Assembly: GCF_039529835.1 (NCBI RefSeq)
Contig: NZ_CP154262.1
Coordinates: 744,001-808,000, forward strand
Direction: 5' to 3'
Length of the DNA: 64,000 nucleotides
Source of the DNA: Arthrobacter sp. TMP15
Lineage (GTDB): Bacteria; Actinomycetota; Actinomycetes; Actinomycetales; Micrococcaceae
The stretch's first letter is position 1, and every line of letters starts with the position of its first letter. The notes under the pieces were generated by a model that saw only the letters and a program-made list of their open reading frames with translations, did not search any database and was not told the origin of the DNA. Of the stretch, positions 9,641-18,159 are shown piece after piece. Made by a program: the position numbers and the translations under genes.

Positions 9641-11498
9641 GGATTCTATCGATCGAAGCAACACCTATTTCAAGGTGATTCGATATGTATTTGAGTTCTT
9701 CTTCTCCAACAGGCATCAGGTTTTTGGCCTCGATTAAGCAGGGGAATGGTCTCAAACCTTCCGCCCGCGCGGCTGGTGTCCACCAAGAGGTTGGATATCG
9801 CTGGTTGCGTGAAAGTTATCTGGGATTCCGCTGTGATGGAAAGAATCCGGCCGAGGCAACGGAGGCGTTGGGGTTCACCACTTCTAGGATCCCGGCGTGG
9901 GAGGCTGCAGTGGGCGACACGGGACGGCACCACCTGCAGGTCGACGTCAAGGATGAAGTCACATTCTGGGAGGCATTTGATGCTGGCAAAGATCTTGCCC
10001 AGTCCGCTCTTGTGGCCGGGGTTGGCCGCTCGACGGGGTATCGGTGGCTGCAGGTGCGTTTCGAGCAGTTCCGGGGCCAGAAGGTTACCTTGAAGCGTTG
10101 TCAGTCCAGGCTGCGGCTGACGGATCATCGCTGCCACGCTTTGGAACGCGAACGCCTTGCACGACTGGCAACACAGCGAAATGCGGCTGCTGCAGCCCAA
10201 CACGCCGCCGTCTTGTCATCGGGGCGGTACGCGGACCAGGTGCTGGCTTCAACGGTGTCTGAGTCGAAACAGCACCGCTTGGAGCGGAACACGAAGTACT
10301 GGCAGCTGATGCGAGAGGGCAAAAGCAACGCTGAAGCATGCAGACTTCTGGGTATGCACAGACGAACAGGCACGGTACTGCGACAAGCCAACAATTTCCA
10401 GATTCCGTCCCTCAAACCGGTGCCGGAACCGGCCGGCCGATATCTCCAGTCCCGTGAACGGCTGCAGATAGCCGACCTGCTGGAACTGGGTCATTCCATG
10501 CGTTCAGTGGCCCGCGAACTAGGCCGTCAACCCTCCACCATCAAACGAGAATTGGACCGTCATCGGGACAGCGAAGGCCGCTATCTGCCCCGCACCGCCG
10601 ATCATGACGCCAGAGTGCAGCGCGCACGGCCGAAGACCCACAAGCTCGCCTCGAATCCTCGGCTGCGCGGACTAGTGCAACGCAAACTCAATCGCTGCTG
10701 GTCCCCTGATGAAATCTGTGGATGGATGAAGAAAACCTACCCCGAGGACCTCACGCTGCGGCTCTGTCCGGAGACGATCTACCGGGCCCTGCTGTTGCGC
10801 GATGGCCAAGGTATTCACAAGCGTTACGCCACTAAGCTGCGGACCGGTCGAAGGATCCGCAAGACTCGCTGGCGTAACCGGACTGGGCAAGGTTCACGGA
10901 TCCGCAATATGACCATGATCGACCAGCGGCCGGCCGAGGTTGAAACACGGTTGGAAGCTGGCCATTGGGAGGGAGACCTGGTGATCGGGGTCGGATCCGT
11001 ATCAGCCATGGTGACTTTACGAGAGCGGAAAACCCAGTACGGCATCGTCGTTAATCTGCCGTACGACCACACGGCGGCAAGTGTGAACGCAGCCATCAGC
11101 GGTGCGTTCGCGAAGCTCCCACCTGCCATGAAACGAACACTGACCTGGGACCAAGGAGTCGAGCTGGCCTCGCATGAGGAACTCACTCAAAAAACCGGCG
11201 TGCCAGTGTATTTCGCTGAGCGCTCCAGCCCCTGGCAACGCGGCGCGAACGAGAACTTCAACGGCCTACTTCGCCAATACTTCCCCAAGGGCACCAACCT
11301 CGCCGTTCACAGCACACAGCACGTTGCCAACGTCATGCGCGAACTCAACACGCGTCCACGAAAGACCATGGACTACGACACCCCAGCAGCACTATTCAGT
11401 ACCGAACGCAAAGCATCAACCAAGATTATGAGGTAGCCTCGAAATATCGGGATAACGACCCCAATTTCATTCAATTGTTGCGTCGACCAATAGAATCC
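9641..11498 (+). mobile_element. IS30-family insertion sequence, apparently complete
   Basis: 1858 bases bounded by 23-base imperfect terminal inverted repeats: the left end GGATTCTATCGATCGAAGCA (9641-9663) matches the reverse complement of 11476-11498 at 20 of 23 positions. One long transposase gene fills the interior. I could not find a convincing short target duplication (flanks CCGCG and GCCCT). The left end lies just before the start of the serine recombinase. Confidence 0.85.
9685..11436 (+). CDS. IS30-family transposase with three extra N-terminal helix-turn-helix repeats
   Basis: A 583-residue transposase, about 200 residues longer than classical IS30 transposases. The catalytic DDE domain is intact: GHWEGDLVIG (Asp 431), LTWDQG (Asp 489) and NENFNGLLRQYFPKGT (Glu 523). 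Residues 258-300 are the usual IS30 helix-turn-helix (SMRSVARELGRQPSTIKREL). Ahead of it lie three related units at about residues 13-50, 94-130 and 205-238, each with the pattern 'GxxxxxxARxxGVxxxxGYRWL', that look like duplicated DNA-binding modules. No frameshift is seen, so the element could be active. Family is certain; the role of the extra modules is inferred. Confidence 0.9.
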   Translation: MYLSSSSPTGIRFLASIKQGNGLKPSARAAGVHQEVGYRWLRESYLGFRCDGKNPAEATEALGFTTSRIPAWEAAVGDTGRHHLQVDVKDEVTFWEAFDAGKDLAQSALVAGVGRSTGYRWLQVRFEQFRGQKVTLKRCQSRLRLTDHRCHALERERLARLATQRNAAAAAQHAAVLSSGRYADQVLASTVSESKQHRLERNTKYWQLMREGKSNAEACRLLGMHRRTGTVLRQANNFQIPSLKPVPEPAGRYLQSRERLQIADLLELGHSMRSVARELGRQPSTIKRELDRHRDSEGRYLPRTADHDARVQRARPKTHKLASNPRLRGLVQRKLNRCWSPDEICGWMKKTYPEDLTLRLCPETIYRALLLRDGQGIHKRYATKLRTGRRIRKTRWRNRTGQGSRIRNMTMIDQRPAEVETRLEAGHWEGDLVIGVGSVSAMVTLRERKTQYGIVVNLPYDHTAASVNAAISGAFAKLPPAMKRTLTWDQGVELASHEELTQKTGVPVYFAERSSPWQRGANENFNGLLRQYFPKGTNLAVHSTQHVANVMRELNTRPRKTMDYDTPAALFSTERKASTKIMR

Positions 11499-11582
11499 GC
11501 CCTCCCATCACCGGTCAATTCACCGGACACCTCTTACGGCACAGTTGGCAACTATCAGTCACAACGTTGCATGTCAGGGGTT

Positions 11583-11641
11583 GGTTTGTTCGGTGGGGGA
11601 CCGGCTTACGGGACGATTCGAAATGTTAATCCGAACAGACC
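11583..11641 (+). repeat. Accessory-region spacer element, copy 1
   Basis: GGTTTGTTCGG (11583-11593) pairs with CCGAACAGACC (11631-11641), one mismatch, around the core CGGCTTACGGGACG (11602-11615). A small upstream hairpin AGTTGGCAACT lies about 50 bases before. It aligns with the copy at 12169-12318. The element stands between the IS30 right end and the gene at 11812. Confidence 0.6.
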
Positions 11642-11811
11642 TCTAACGGGACGAAGACACAGATTTGATAACCAAAAAATGTGCACTATCTGGTTCGTCT
11701 TGCGGGTAGCGGGGGTGACATTCAGCGTTGCGATCTATACCCGAGAGCATTTGCGATAAGGGTCTTCGCGGAACCATGCTTGTCTAGCGAGAAATCCCGT
11801 ACTGTGAGGGA

Positions 11812-12105
11812 ATGGATGTTCAGTGGATGCCAGAGCACGATGTTGGAGAAGATTTTGATGCCCCCACATATAGGGCGCGCATTTGGTCTGGTCCCCCCAA
11901 GCCTGGATATTCCTGGGCTGTTGATGAGTATGAAATCTCCAACGCCTCAAACGTCAGGGAGGCGATTGCCTGGGCGGAAACCGAAGCTGCAGGCCGGCCA
12001 TTGGAATTCTTCGTTAAATGGTTTGAGACGGCATTGAGGGCGCCCGATTACGAGATTGTTCAAGATCCTCGGATGATGAAATTGTTTGGTACGTCTCCCG
12101 AGTAA
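11812..12105 (+). CDS. Hypothetical protein
   Basis: A 97-residue acidic protein that I cannot assign. It is rich in aromatic residues (WSGPPKPGYSWAVDEYEI and FFVKWFETAL), has no signal or membrane segment, and looks like a compact cytoplasmic alpha/beta protein. GAGGG stands very close to the ATG, so an internal start at the sixth codon is also possible. A spacer element precedes it and another follows 63 bases after its stop. Confidence 0.65.
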   Translation: MDVQWMPEHDVGEDFDAPTYRARIWSGPPKPGYSWAVDEYEISNASNVREAIAWAETEAAGRPLEFFVKWFETALRAPDYEIVQDPRMMKLFGTSPE

Positions 12106-12168
12106 GATTAGAGATCAGGCACCCTCTGTGCGGCACCGATCTGGTTTAGGGTGCGCAGCCCCTTCAAG

Positions 12169-12318
12169 GTTCCCCTCTGGAACTGCCATGGCACGACTTT
12201 CCGGCTCCCGCGTGCCCCTGAATCCACTGGTCGGTATCCGACCGGCTTGCGGGACGCCGAAACTCTTATCCGGACATACCCCTTGTGGGTGCTTCTTGCG
12301 AGGATGGGACGGTGGGCG
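12169..12318 (+). repeat. Accessory-region spacer element, copy 2 (long form)
   Basis: Begins with the hairpin GTTCC-cctct-GGAAC (12169-12183). About 45 bases later comes a second hairpin, GGTCGG-tat-CCGACC (12229-12243), fused to the core CGGCTTGCGGGACG. Homology with the minus-strand copy at 37501-37643 extends over the whole 140-150 bases. It lies 3' of the gene at 11812. Confidence 0.75.
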
Positions 12319-12454
12319 ATCGGCCACCCGCATGGAAGACCGAGGGTATCTTCCAGAAAGCAAGCTCTTGTGTAACGCTAAGGGAAACGGCTAGATTCAT
12401 GTCGTCGGTGATTGTTGATAGCGATCGTCACGACACATAGGGCAGGGGGACCCC

Positions 12455-12952
12455 ATGAAGACTCGTAAGTTTTGTACGTTGAGTGCCGCCATCCTGATGG
12501 CAGTAGTTGTCGGGATGTCAGGCCAGGCAGCGTCCGCTTCATCGCTCACGTCGGAAACAACGGTAGGCGTCACCACCGTTGCCGCGCCCCAGGGTCAAGA
12601 CCCGGTCATGGTGGCGGCAGCAGAATACAGACCGTTTACGTCGGCGAATTTTCGGTACAACCTGATCCAGCGAACCGGTTACGACCCCGGGTCACGGTGC
12701 CAGGAGCACCACACCATGCCCCTGGCCTTCAGTACGTACTTCGGCTCCAAGGGCATTCAGATCCGCGACCCGCAGTTCGGTCTGTGGTGGGTTTCGACTG
12801 CCGGGGTGGCCAACAATCACTCTTCTCTGGCCGCCGGGTACAATCGTGACTGGAAGAGATGGATTGACCAGAACCCGAACGCGACGAAGGCAACCGTGCT
12901 TCAGTTCAATGCGTCGATTAAGGCCGTTTACGCGGGCTGCTACCGTTGCTGA
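12455..12952 (+). CDS. Secreted HNH-like (DUF2380-type) nuclease toxin candidate
   Basis: A 165-residue protein with a signal peptide (basic KTRK, hydrophobic core, likely cut near SGQAASA at about residue 28). The mature C-terminal half carries QEHHTMP (His 85-86), GIQIRDPQFG, a further His 122, and YNRDWKRWIDQNPNAT. This order of motifs is that of the HNH/DUF2380-type nuclease domains used as toxins in polymorphic toxin systems. The next gene begins at or just after its stop and would be the immunity gene. I see the motifs directly; nuclease and toxin roles are inferred. Alternative: a secreted housekeeping nuclease. Confidence 0.55.
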   Translation: MKTRKFCTLSAAILMAVVVGMSGQAASASSLTSETTVGVTTVAAPQGQDPVMVAAAEYRPFTSANFRYNLIQRTGYDPGSRCQEHHTMPLAFSTYFGSKGIQIRDPQFGLWWVSTAGVANNHSSLAAGYNRDWKRWIDQNPNATKATVLQFNASIKAVYAGCYRC

Positions 12953-12963
12953 AAGGTGAGAGC

Positions 12964-13473
12964 TTGTCCGAGTGGTTTCGCATAGAGGCCAGATCAAAAC
13001 GCAACGACGTGTGGCTCGGCGTCTGCGGACAAGGTAAGCCGAAGATCATCGGAGATCCCTGGTACATGCCCGACGGTGTCACCAGTGTCTACCCGTTCAT
13101 CGTGGACTGGCGTCCTGAAGAACTTCCGTTCCCGGTATGGCTTGCTCCCTTCAACGGAGGCAAGAAGTACGGTGACCTGCTGTGGACCGGTGGGATGGCG
13201 TTGAAGATTGCCTCCACTCGTTTCATCGAGGCACTTCGCGCCGCTGAGGTCACCGGTTACCGAACCTTCGACGTCGAGGTTCGAGACCACGCCGGCTCGC
13301 CTCTCGAGGGGTACACCGGCTTCGCGACCGATCCGTTCCCGGGCTCTGACATTCAGAATATCTATGGCCAGACGGTTCAGAACTATGTTTTCATCGCCAC
13401 TCAGCGTGTCGTCGAGGCATTGCACGATCACGGAGTTGACCAGCTGGAGATCAGCTCCTACACCCCCGACTGA
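12964..13473 (+). CDS. Probable immunity protein paired with the upstream toxin
   Basis: A 169-residue cytoplasmic protein with no signal peptide, rich in aromatic and acidic residues. It starts at TTG 12964 behind AAAGGTGAG; an in-frame TTG at 12946 would overlap the toxin gene. The layout (a tight two-gene unit, small soluble acidic protein after a secreted nuclease-like protein) and the pattern VTGYRTFDVEVRD plus late NYVFIATQRVVEAL resemble immunity proteins of the DUF1629/Imm11-like sort, but I cannot name the family with certainty. The two genes should be tested as a pair. Confidence 0.5.
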   Translation: MSEWFRIEARSKRNDVWLGVCGQGKPKIIGDPWYMPDGVTSVYPFIVDWRPEELPFPVWLAPFNGGKKYGDLLWTGGMALKIASTRFIEALRAAEVTGYRTFDVEVRDHAGSPLEGYTGFATDPFPGSDIQNIYGQTVQNYVFIATQRVVEALHDHGVDQLEISSYTPD

Positions 13474-13847
13474 CGTCGAACCCCTCGCGCAGAGGACGAA
13501 TCGCGCAAGCACAACCTGGTGTCGGAACATACACTAGTCTCAGGCGCCGCGGCCACAAGAGGACGAGACTATCGAATCCATTAGAGACTTGTGCCGATCG
13601 GCACGAAATTAGCGATGCTGGATCTCGAAAGAATTGCCGTGACAACGAGTAGCTTTCGGGTCCATTAGTCGGTTCGAAACAATTCTGGCGAACCCTGTCC
13701 GCAGGAGGTTCCACTTGCGGCTACTGTGATCTGTGCAGATTTGGTATGAGTTTTTGGAAAAATGACGGCATCTCTGCGGGCTACCCATTCCGAGGGCGCA
13801 GCCATGGTCCCCTTGTCAGGGCACGGCTTCTACACTAAGTTTCGTGA
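13474..13847. other. Intergenic region with two inverted repeats
   Basis: TAGTCTC (13535-13541) pairs with GAGACTA (13565-13571) and may end the toxin-immunity transcript, although no T run follows. GTGCCGATCGGCAC (13591-13604) is a perfect 14-base palindrome, a possible operator. No gene was recognised; the 3' end must hold the promoter of the lipoprotein gene. Confidence 0.5.
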
Positions 13848-14486
13848 ATGGGGATCAAATGGCGTAATCAGAGATGTTTTCCGATTCTTGCCTGTACCAC
13901 CGCTACTTTGCTCGCACTATCCGCGTGCACCGGGGCCCCACAGCAAACGAACGAGTCCAATCTCCCTGTCCCCGCACCCTCATCAAGCGTGTCCACATCG
14001 TCACTGGATTCTGAAATTAGTCCGCACGCCAAGGGAACCTCACTTCAATTCGAATGCGTCAATCCCATCAGGACTGGGCTCACAGCAGTCGATCTTGGTG
14101 CAGGGCCGGAAAAGCCAGGAGTACCGGAAGTTTTCTACATCAACACAGCCTCCACCGGAATAGACGCAAACCAGTGGGGCGCCGGCGTTACCTCTGACGG
14201 CCTCCAATTCCAAAAGATGGGCCTCGTCATGAAGGCAGGCACCGCTTTCACGTTAAGCGTGCCCGCAGAAATGCGCGACAGCATGAAGATCGGCTGGTCA
14301 AATTCCGGGTATACACTCGCCGACGAATTAGTGATTCCCGGTTGTTCATCCGCACAAGCCAACGCAAACTGGCTTGTCTACCCCGGCGGGTTTTGGCTCA
14401 AGGAACCCGGATGCGTTCCCCTCGAGGTAACAACGGACCAAACGACCCAGACCACCTACATCCCAATCGGCAAGACCTGCCCCTGA
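13848..14486 (+). CDS. Lipoprotein of unknown function
   Basis: A 212-residue exported protein. The N-terminus has a basic and hydrophobic signal ending in the lipobox LSAC (cysteine near residue 27), then a Ser/Pro/Thr-rich linker (PAPSSSVSTSS) typical of actinobacterial lipoproteins, then a domain with two further cysteines (FECVNPIRTG, IPGCSSAQ, EPGCVPLEV). I do not recognise the domain. It is anchored to the outer face of the membrane. It stands alone, with 78 bases to the next gene. Confidence 0.7.
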   Translation: MGIKWRNQRCFPILACTTATLLALSACTGAPQQTNESNLPVPAPSSSVSTSSLDSEISPHAKGTSLQFECVNPIRTGLTAVDLGAGPEKPGVPEVFYINTASTGIDANQWGAGVTSDGLQFQKMGLVMKAGTAFTLSVPAEMRDSMKIGWSNSGYTLADELVIPGCSSAQANANWLVYPGGFWLKEPGCVPLEVTTDQTTQTTYIPIGKTCP

Positions 14487-14564
14487 TCGCATGTCCGACC
14501 GTCCCAGTAGCCGTTCCACCTGAGGGTGGATGGAAAGGAAGACTCAGCCGTGTTTGGATGAAGC

Positions 14565-15050
14565 ATGGTCATCCAACAGATCCGGCTCATGCGTATCACC
14601 GTCGTCATGCTGGCGCTTGGGTCGATCCTGGCCCAAATTTTCATCACGCCGCACGTCGCGAGGTCCTTTGCGGCAGCGTATCCTGAGGTCGCCTACCTAG
14701 AGCGCCCGTACACCATCGCCGTCATCGTTGCGATCGCCGGCTTTGAGCTGGCACTGCTGGCGGTCTGGCAAATTCTCTCGATTGTGAAGCGGGGAGCAGC
14801 GTTCACCGGGTCACCAATGCGTTGGGTTAATTTTATGACAGTCTGGCTCCTCTTCACCGCAGCGACATTGATCGGCATCATCATGCACGCCACTTTCATT
14901 GCAAACATTGGCACCCCCGTTATGCTCTTCGGGCTTCTCGCCTCTATCGCTTTCGGAGCAAGCGCACTGGTCTTGAGGACAGCGGTGAAGCGCGGACTCC
15001 TAACCGGTATATTCCAAGACGACCCTGAGCAAGGCACCCCTGCCCCGTAG
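14565..15050 (+). CDS. DUF2975-like integral membrane protein
   Basis: A 161-residue protein with four predicted membrane segments. The order (an N-terminal segment, a periplasmic loop ending YPEVAYLERPYTIAVIVAI, then VWQILSIVKRGAAFTGSPMRWVN) matches DUF2975 proteins. Members are often followed by a small XRE regulator; here the next plus-strand regulator is hipB, 620 bases away, so that partner is missing. Function unknown. Confidence 0.65.
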   Translation: MVIQQIRLMRITVVMLALGSILAQIFITPHVARSFAAAYPEVAYLERPYTIAVIVAIAGFELALLAVWQILSIVKRGAAFTGSPMRWVNFMTVWLLFTAATLIGIIMHATFIANIGTPVMLFGLLASIAFGASALVLRTAVKRGLLTGIFQDDPEQGTPAP

Positions 15051-15122
15051 ACCGACGTGCTTCACTCTTTGCGTACGTGATAATTGCGCTGGTTCCGTCA
15101 GTATGGTTTCGCCTGTACCGGT

Positions 15123-15140
15123 CTTGGTTCGGCTTGCGAT
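15123..15140 (+). repeat. Accessory-region spacer element, short copy
   Basis: CTTGGTTCGGCTTGCGAT, matching the AAGGTTCGGCwTrCGGG sequence found after several genes here. It lies 72 bases after the DUF2975-like gene, on the same strand. Confidence 0.5.
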
Positions 15141-15188
15141 ATCCGGGGGCTAAGTTACGTGGTGCTTGAGTGGGCATGATTCCAAGTC

Positions 15189-15395
15189 TCAGCGTTCCTT
15201 GATGCCATAATGTGCTCTGCCGTCATCAAACCGGTAACCAATGGTAAAGGAAGAATAAATCACGCCATTCTTGAACTGGGTCTTTACCTCCTCGGCGAAT
15301 GTATCCGCTTCGGCCACGGTGGCGAAGACACCAAGGATGGTGTCGTGTGGGCTCTCATCACGCTGAACGATCCAGACTTTGTGCTCTGACTGCAT
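15189..15395 (-). CDS. Small hypothetical protein
   Basis: A 68-residue soluble protein. Its N-terminal half (KVWIVQRDESPHDTILGVFA, then AEADTFAEEVKTQF) looks like the small 'ILGVF...EAxxF' proteins of actinobacteria and phages that fold as one alpha/beta unit. Purine-rich GAGAG precedes the ATG. It is divergent from hipB and on the strand opposite to its neighbours. No function can be given. Confidence 0.6.
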   Translation of the reverse strand: MQSEHKVWIVQRDESPHDTILGVFATVAEADTFAEEVKTQFKNGVIYSSFTIGYRFDDGRAHYGIKER

Positions 15396-15596
15396 CTTGG
15401 AAGTCTCTCTTACCGGCCTCTGCCCCGCAACAGGTTCCCCTACGGGCTCAGAGCTACCAGGCTAACGACTTCTGATACTCGTGCCGTCGCTTTCTGAAAG
15501 CGACAGTTGCATAGCCAACGGTCAATATGACCAGCTGTGATCCTGAATTGCAGAGGTACTGAGGTCAACGGCAGTCGCTAGACACCGGAATTGATG

Positions 15597-15633
15597 CGAA
15601 TATTCATATCATCGATTATGATGTGAATATTCG
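15597..15633. promoter_or_regulatory. HipB operator candidate
   Basis: CGAATATTCATATCAT is followed, after five bases, by its near-perfect inverted copy ATGATGTGAATATTCG (one mismatch in 16). It lies 39 bases before hipB in an AT-rich promoter region. Autoregulation of hipBA through such palindromes is established for the family; this exact site is inferred. Confidence 0.7.
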
Positions 15634-15671
15634 TATCACAGCATCGTCTGTGTCAATGTGGAAGGCTCAAA

Positions 15672-15923
15672 GTGTCGAAACAAATAGCGAAGATCCATTC
15701 ACCGGCTGATCTAGGGATGGCTTTGCAGCAGGCGAGGCTGGCCGTAGGAATGTCCCAGAGGGAGCTTTCCGCGCGGACAGGCGTCACGCAGAGCGCTATC
15801 AGCAATCTGGAGTCCGAGGCCTATACTCTCTACGCGGAAAGGCTTTCTAAGCTCTTGCGCGAATGCGGTGTGACCGTCACCGCGGAGTGGGACGATAGTA
15901 CTGAAAGTGGAGAACCTCAATGA
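15672..15923 (+). CDS. hipB: HipB-type antitoxin, XRE helix-turn-helix
   Basis: An 83-residue DNA-binding protein. The helix-turn-helix spans GMSQRELSARTGVTQSAISNLES (shown in part), followed by a short C-terminal tail of the kind that contacts HipA. In the family it neutralises the HipA kinase and represses the operon. GTG start with a GGAAGG site. The stop overlaps the hipA start (ATGA), so the two are translationally coupled. Confidence 0.88.
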   Translation: MSKQIAKIHSPADLGMALQQARLAVGMSQRELSARTGVTQSAISNLESEAYTLYAERLSKLLRECGVTVTAEWDDSTESGEPQ

Positions 15924-17164
15924 GACTCCATGTTGAGTTGAGCGGTCAGTTCATTGGGGTGCTGAGCGGTGACGAGCGCACATTCGACTTCACACCGGCA
16001 CGCACGGCTATCGATCATTTCGGGGTGGGTAGCCGGGCCTTGTCCGTCGCTGTGCCATTGGTCGCGCGGCCAAACAGGGCGCACGCGTCGCGGAGGCGGA
16101 GCTTCTTCGAGGAACTCCTCCCGGAAGGAGACCAGCTTGAGTTCATGCTGGCGATGGCCGGGTTGCGCAGGCGCGATGCTTTGGCGTTCTTGGCGCGGTT
16201 CGGGCGCGACATCGCGGGCGCGCTTCAAATATGGGACGCTGACAATCCTACGGAGCCACAGACCCCCGAAGCCCGGCCGGTGTCGGAGGAGGACGTGCAC
16301 GTCCTGCTGACTGAGCGCGCCGCGAACCCGCTCGCTAACTCCGGCGTTCTGGGCAAGACTTCGCTCGCCGGCGTGCAGCCGAAGATTGTTCTTGCCCAGC
16401 TGGACGGCGGATGGCACCAAGTCTTCGGCGGGTTCCCGTCGACGCACATCGTGAAGCCGATAGTTTCAAACCGGCCCACGGAAATATTCGATGAAGAGTA
16501 CGGGGCGCGCTTCACCCGTGCGCTTGGCGTTGCCAACTTTGACACGCATCTTGCAAACTTTGGCGGAACCGATGCGCTCGTTATTCAACGGTTCGACCGT
16601 GATCTTGCAGTTCCAGGCGGGAGGGTTCACCAAGAAGACTTCAACCAGGTCCTCGGAGCCGCCGGGAACCAGAAATACCAGGCGTACGGCGGCATCGTGA
16701 ATCTGAAGCGCATCGCTGAAGTACTGAGAACTCACGGTCAGGCAAACGATATGCGGAAGCTTGCCGTCGTCACAACCCTCGGTGTCGCCATCTCAAACCT
16801 CGACATGCACGCGAAGAACCTGGGTCTTCTGCACTATGCCGATGGGCACATTGCATTGGCGCCAGCGTATGACTTTGTACCTCATGGTCTTCGCGAAGGG
16901 TTGGATGGGCAGCTGGCCCTCGCTGTGAACAAGAAGTACTTGCACGCGACCGTCACCAAGGACGATCTCGTCCTCGAGTTCAGTTCGTGGGGCATGCGCG
17001 GCACTAAAGATATCGTCAACGACACGCTTGAACAGGTGCAAGTCATTGCCGCTAGGGAGGAACCCGTTACTCAGGCGGCGATAGGATTGGCCGAGAATGC
17101 TAGTGCGACTGTGCAGCATCTGCTCGACGGACGTGCCGCGGGCGCAATGGAAATGGGCCCGTGA
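15920..17164 (+). CDS. hipA: HipA-type serine/threonine kinase toxin
   Basis: A 414-residue HipA kinase, close to the usual 420-440. The N-terminal subdomain is followed by the glycine-rich loop SLAGVQPK, the catalytic loop SNLDMHAKN (catalytic Asp and metal-binding Asn) and the metal-binding APAYDF. HipA kinases phosphorylate an aminoacyl-tRNA synthetase (GltX in E. coli) and cause growth arrest or persistence. All key residues are present, so the toxin looks active. Coupled to hipB by a four-base overlap. Confidence 0.9.
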   Translation: MRLHVELSGQFIGVLSGDERTFDFTPARTAIDHFGVGSRALSVAVPLVARPNRAHASRRRSFFEELLPEGDQLEFMLAMAGLRRRDALAFLARFGRDIAGALQIWDADNPTEPQTPEARPVSEEDVHVLLTERAANPLANSGVLGKTSLAGVQPKIVLAQLDGGWHQVFGGFPSTHIVKPIVSNRPTEIFDEEYGARFTRALGVANFDTHLANFGGTDALVIQRFDRDLAVPGGRVHQEDFNQVLGAAGNQKYQAYGGIVNLKRIAEVLRTHGQANDMRKLAVVTTLGVAISNLDMHAKNLGLLHYADGHIALAPAYDFVPHGLREGLDGQLALAVNKKYLHATVTKDDLVLEFSSWGMRGTKDIVNDTLEQVQVIAAREEPVTQAAIGLAENASATVQHLLDGRAAGAMEMGP

Positions 17165-17500
17165 CAATCAACGACGAGAGATTTATGCGCTAGCGCCAGC
17201 ATGCCGTTTCGGACTTACATGCCTCGTTCTGCTTCCCTTGGATCAGGCCTTCAGTCCAGGCCACCAACGTGTTCCGTCCAAGGTTCACCAGTGGACACCA
17301 CCCCCCCCCACCCCGTTTCGCTGTCTCGTTGTGAACTCCACCTAACCGGGACCGGACCAGCCAGTAGCAGGTTGTGTCAGGTCGTCCATCATGTTGTTCC
17401 AGACCAAGCCCTCAGGCCCTGTGGTTGACTGTTGAACAGCAACATTGCTTTGACCACCGTTGTTCTATACTCATAGCGAAGAATGCTTGGGGGCTTCTGA
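17165..17500. other. Intergenic region after hipA
   Basis: About 340 bases with no gene. It contains CAAGGTTCACCAGTGGACACC near 17270, which resembles the start of the spacer element found after other genes, and a run of ten C bases at 17301-17310. A promoter for the next gene is expected near its 3' end. Confidence 0.4.
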
Positions 17501-17977
17501 ATGTTTGAACCGAAACGAATCGCAACACGAGGCTTCTTCCTGTGGCGTGTCGCTTCCCTGCTGGCCCCGCTATTCGTGGTCCTTGCCTTACTGCTACCAC
17601 TGACAACCGTTCCAGCGGCAGCCCTTGTGACCCTCACTCTGGTATTGGGTTTCCCCACCTGCAAGTCGATGCTGCAGCAACGTAATTCTCGATGCAGCAC
17701 GTCCTGGTGGCTCGGGTTATCCGGAGCATCAATTTTGGCCTTACTGGCCAAATGGATGCTGCTGGCGATGCCTTTCCCCCGATATGCAGACTATTTCCCT
17801 CCAGAGCATGTGTCGCCTCTGCGCCAAGCAATCCTTGACAACGCGTCAGTGCTTTATTGGGGAGCCAGCTGGGTAGCGGTCATCACCACCATCGCTGCGG
17901 TAGTCGTCCTTAGCCGATTGTTCCAAAAAATCCTAGCAATTCATCGGCAGACGGTGCTTGAGACTAGCCATTTATAA
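17501..17977 (+). CDS. Hypothetical membrane protein
   Basis: A 158-residue protein with three or four hydrophobic segments (residues about 14-55, 72-92 and 120-142) separated by a polar loop FPRYADYFPPEHVSPLRQ. GGGGG lies seven bases before the ATG. No family was recognised. It sits alone between hipA and the carbamoyltransferase-like gene. Confidence 0.6.
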   Translation: MFEPKRIATRGFFLWRVASLLAPLFVVLALLLPLTTVPAAALVTLTLVLGFPTCKSMLQQRNSRCSTSWWLGLSGASILALLAKWMLLAMPFPRYADYFPPEHVSPLRQAILDNASVLYWGASWVAVITTIAAVVVLSRLFQKILAIHRQTVLETSHL

Positions 17978-18159
17978 CCAAAGCCATTGATTGCTACCTG
18001 AAATAAAGCTCGAAGCGCACCCTCAAGAACGGATCAACCGTAAACAGTGCCGTAGGCCGTTCCCGTTATGGGTACGTGTTAGCTGTGTAAGCGGCCACTG
18101 AAAATGACGCACCCGGATCTGTCACCAGCTATGCCCAACCACTCACGCCCTAGAATCGA

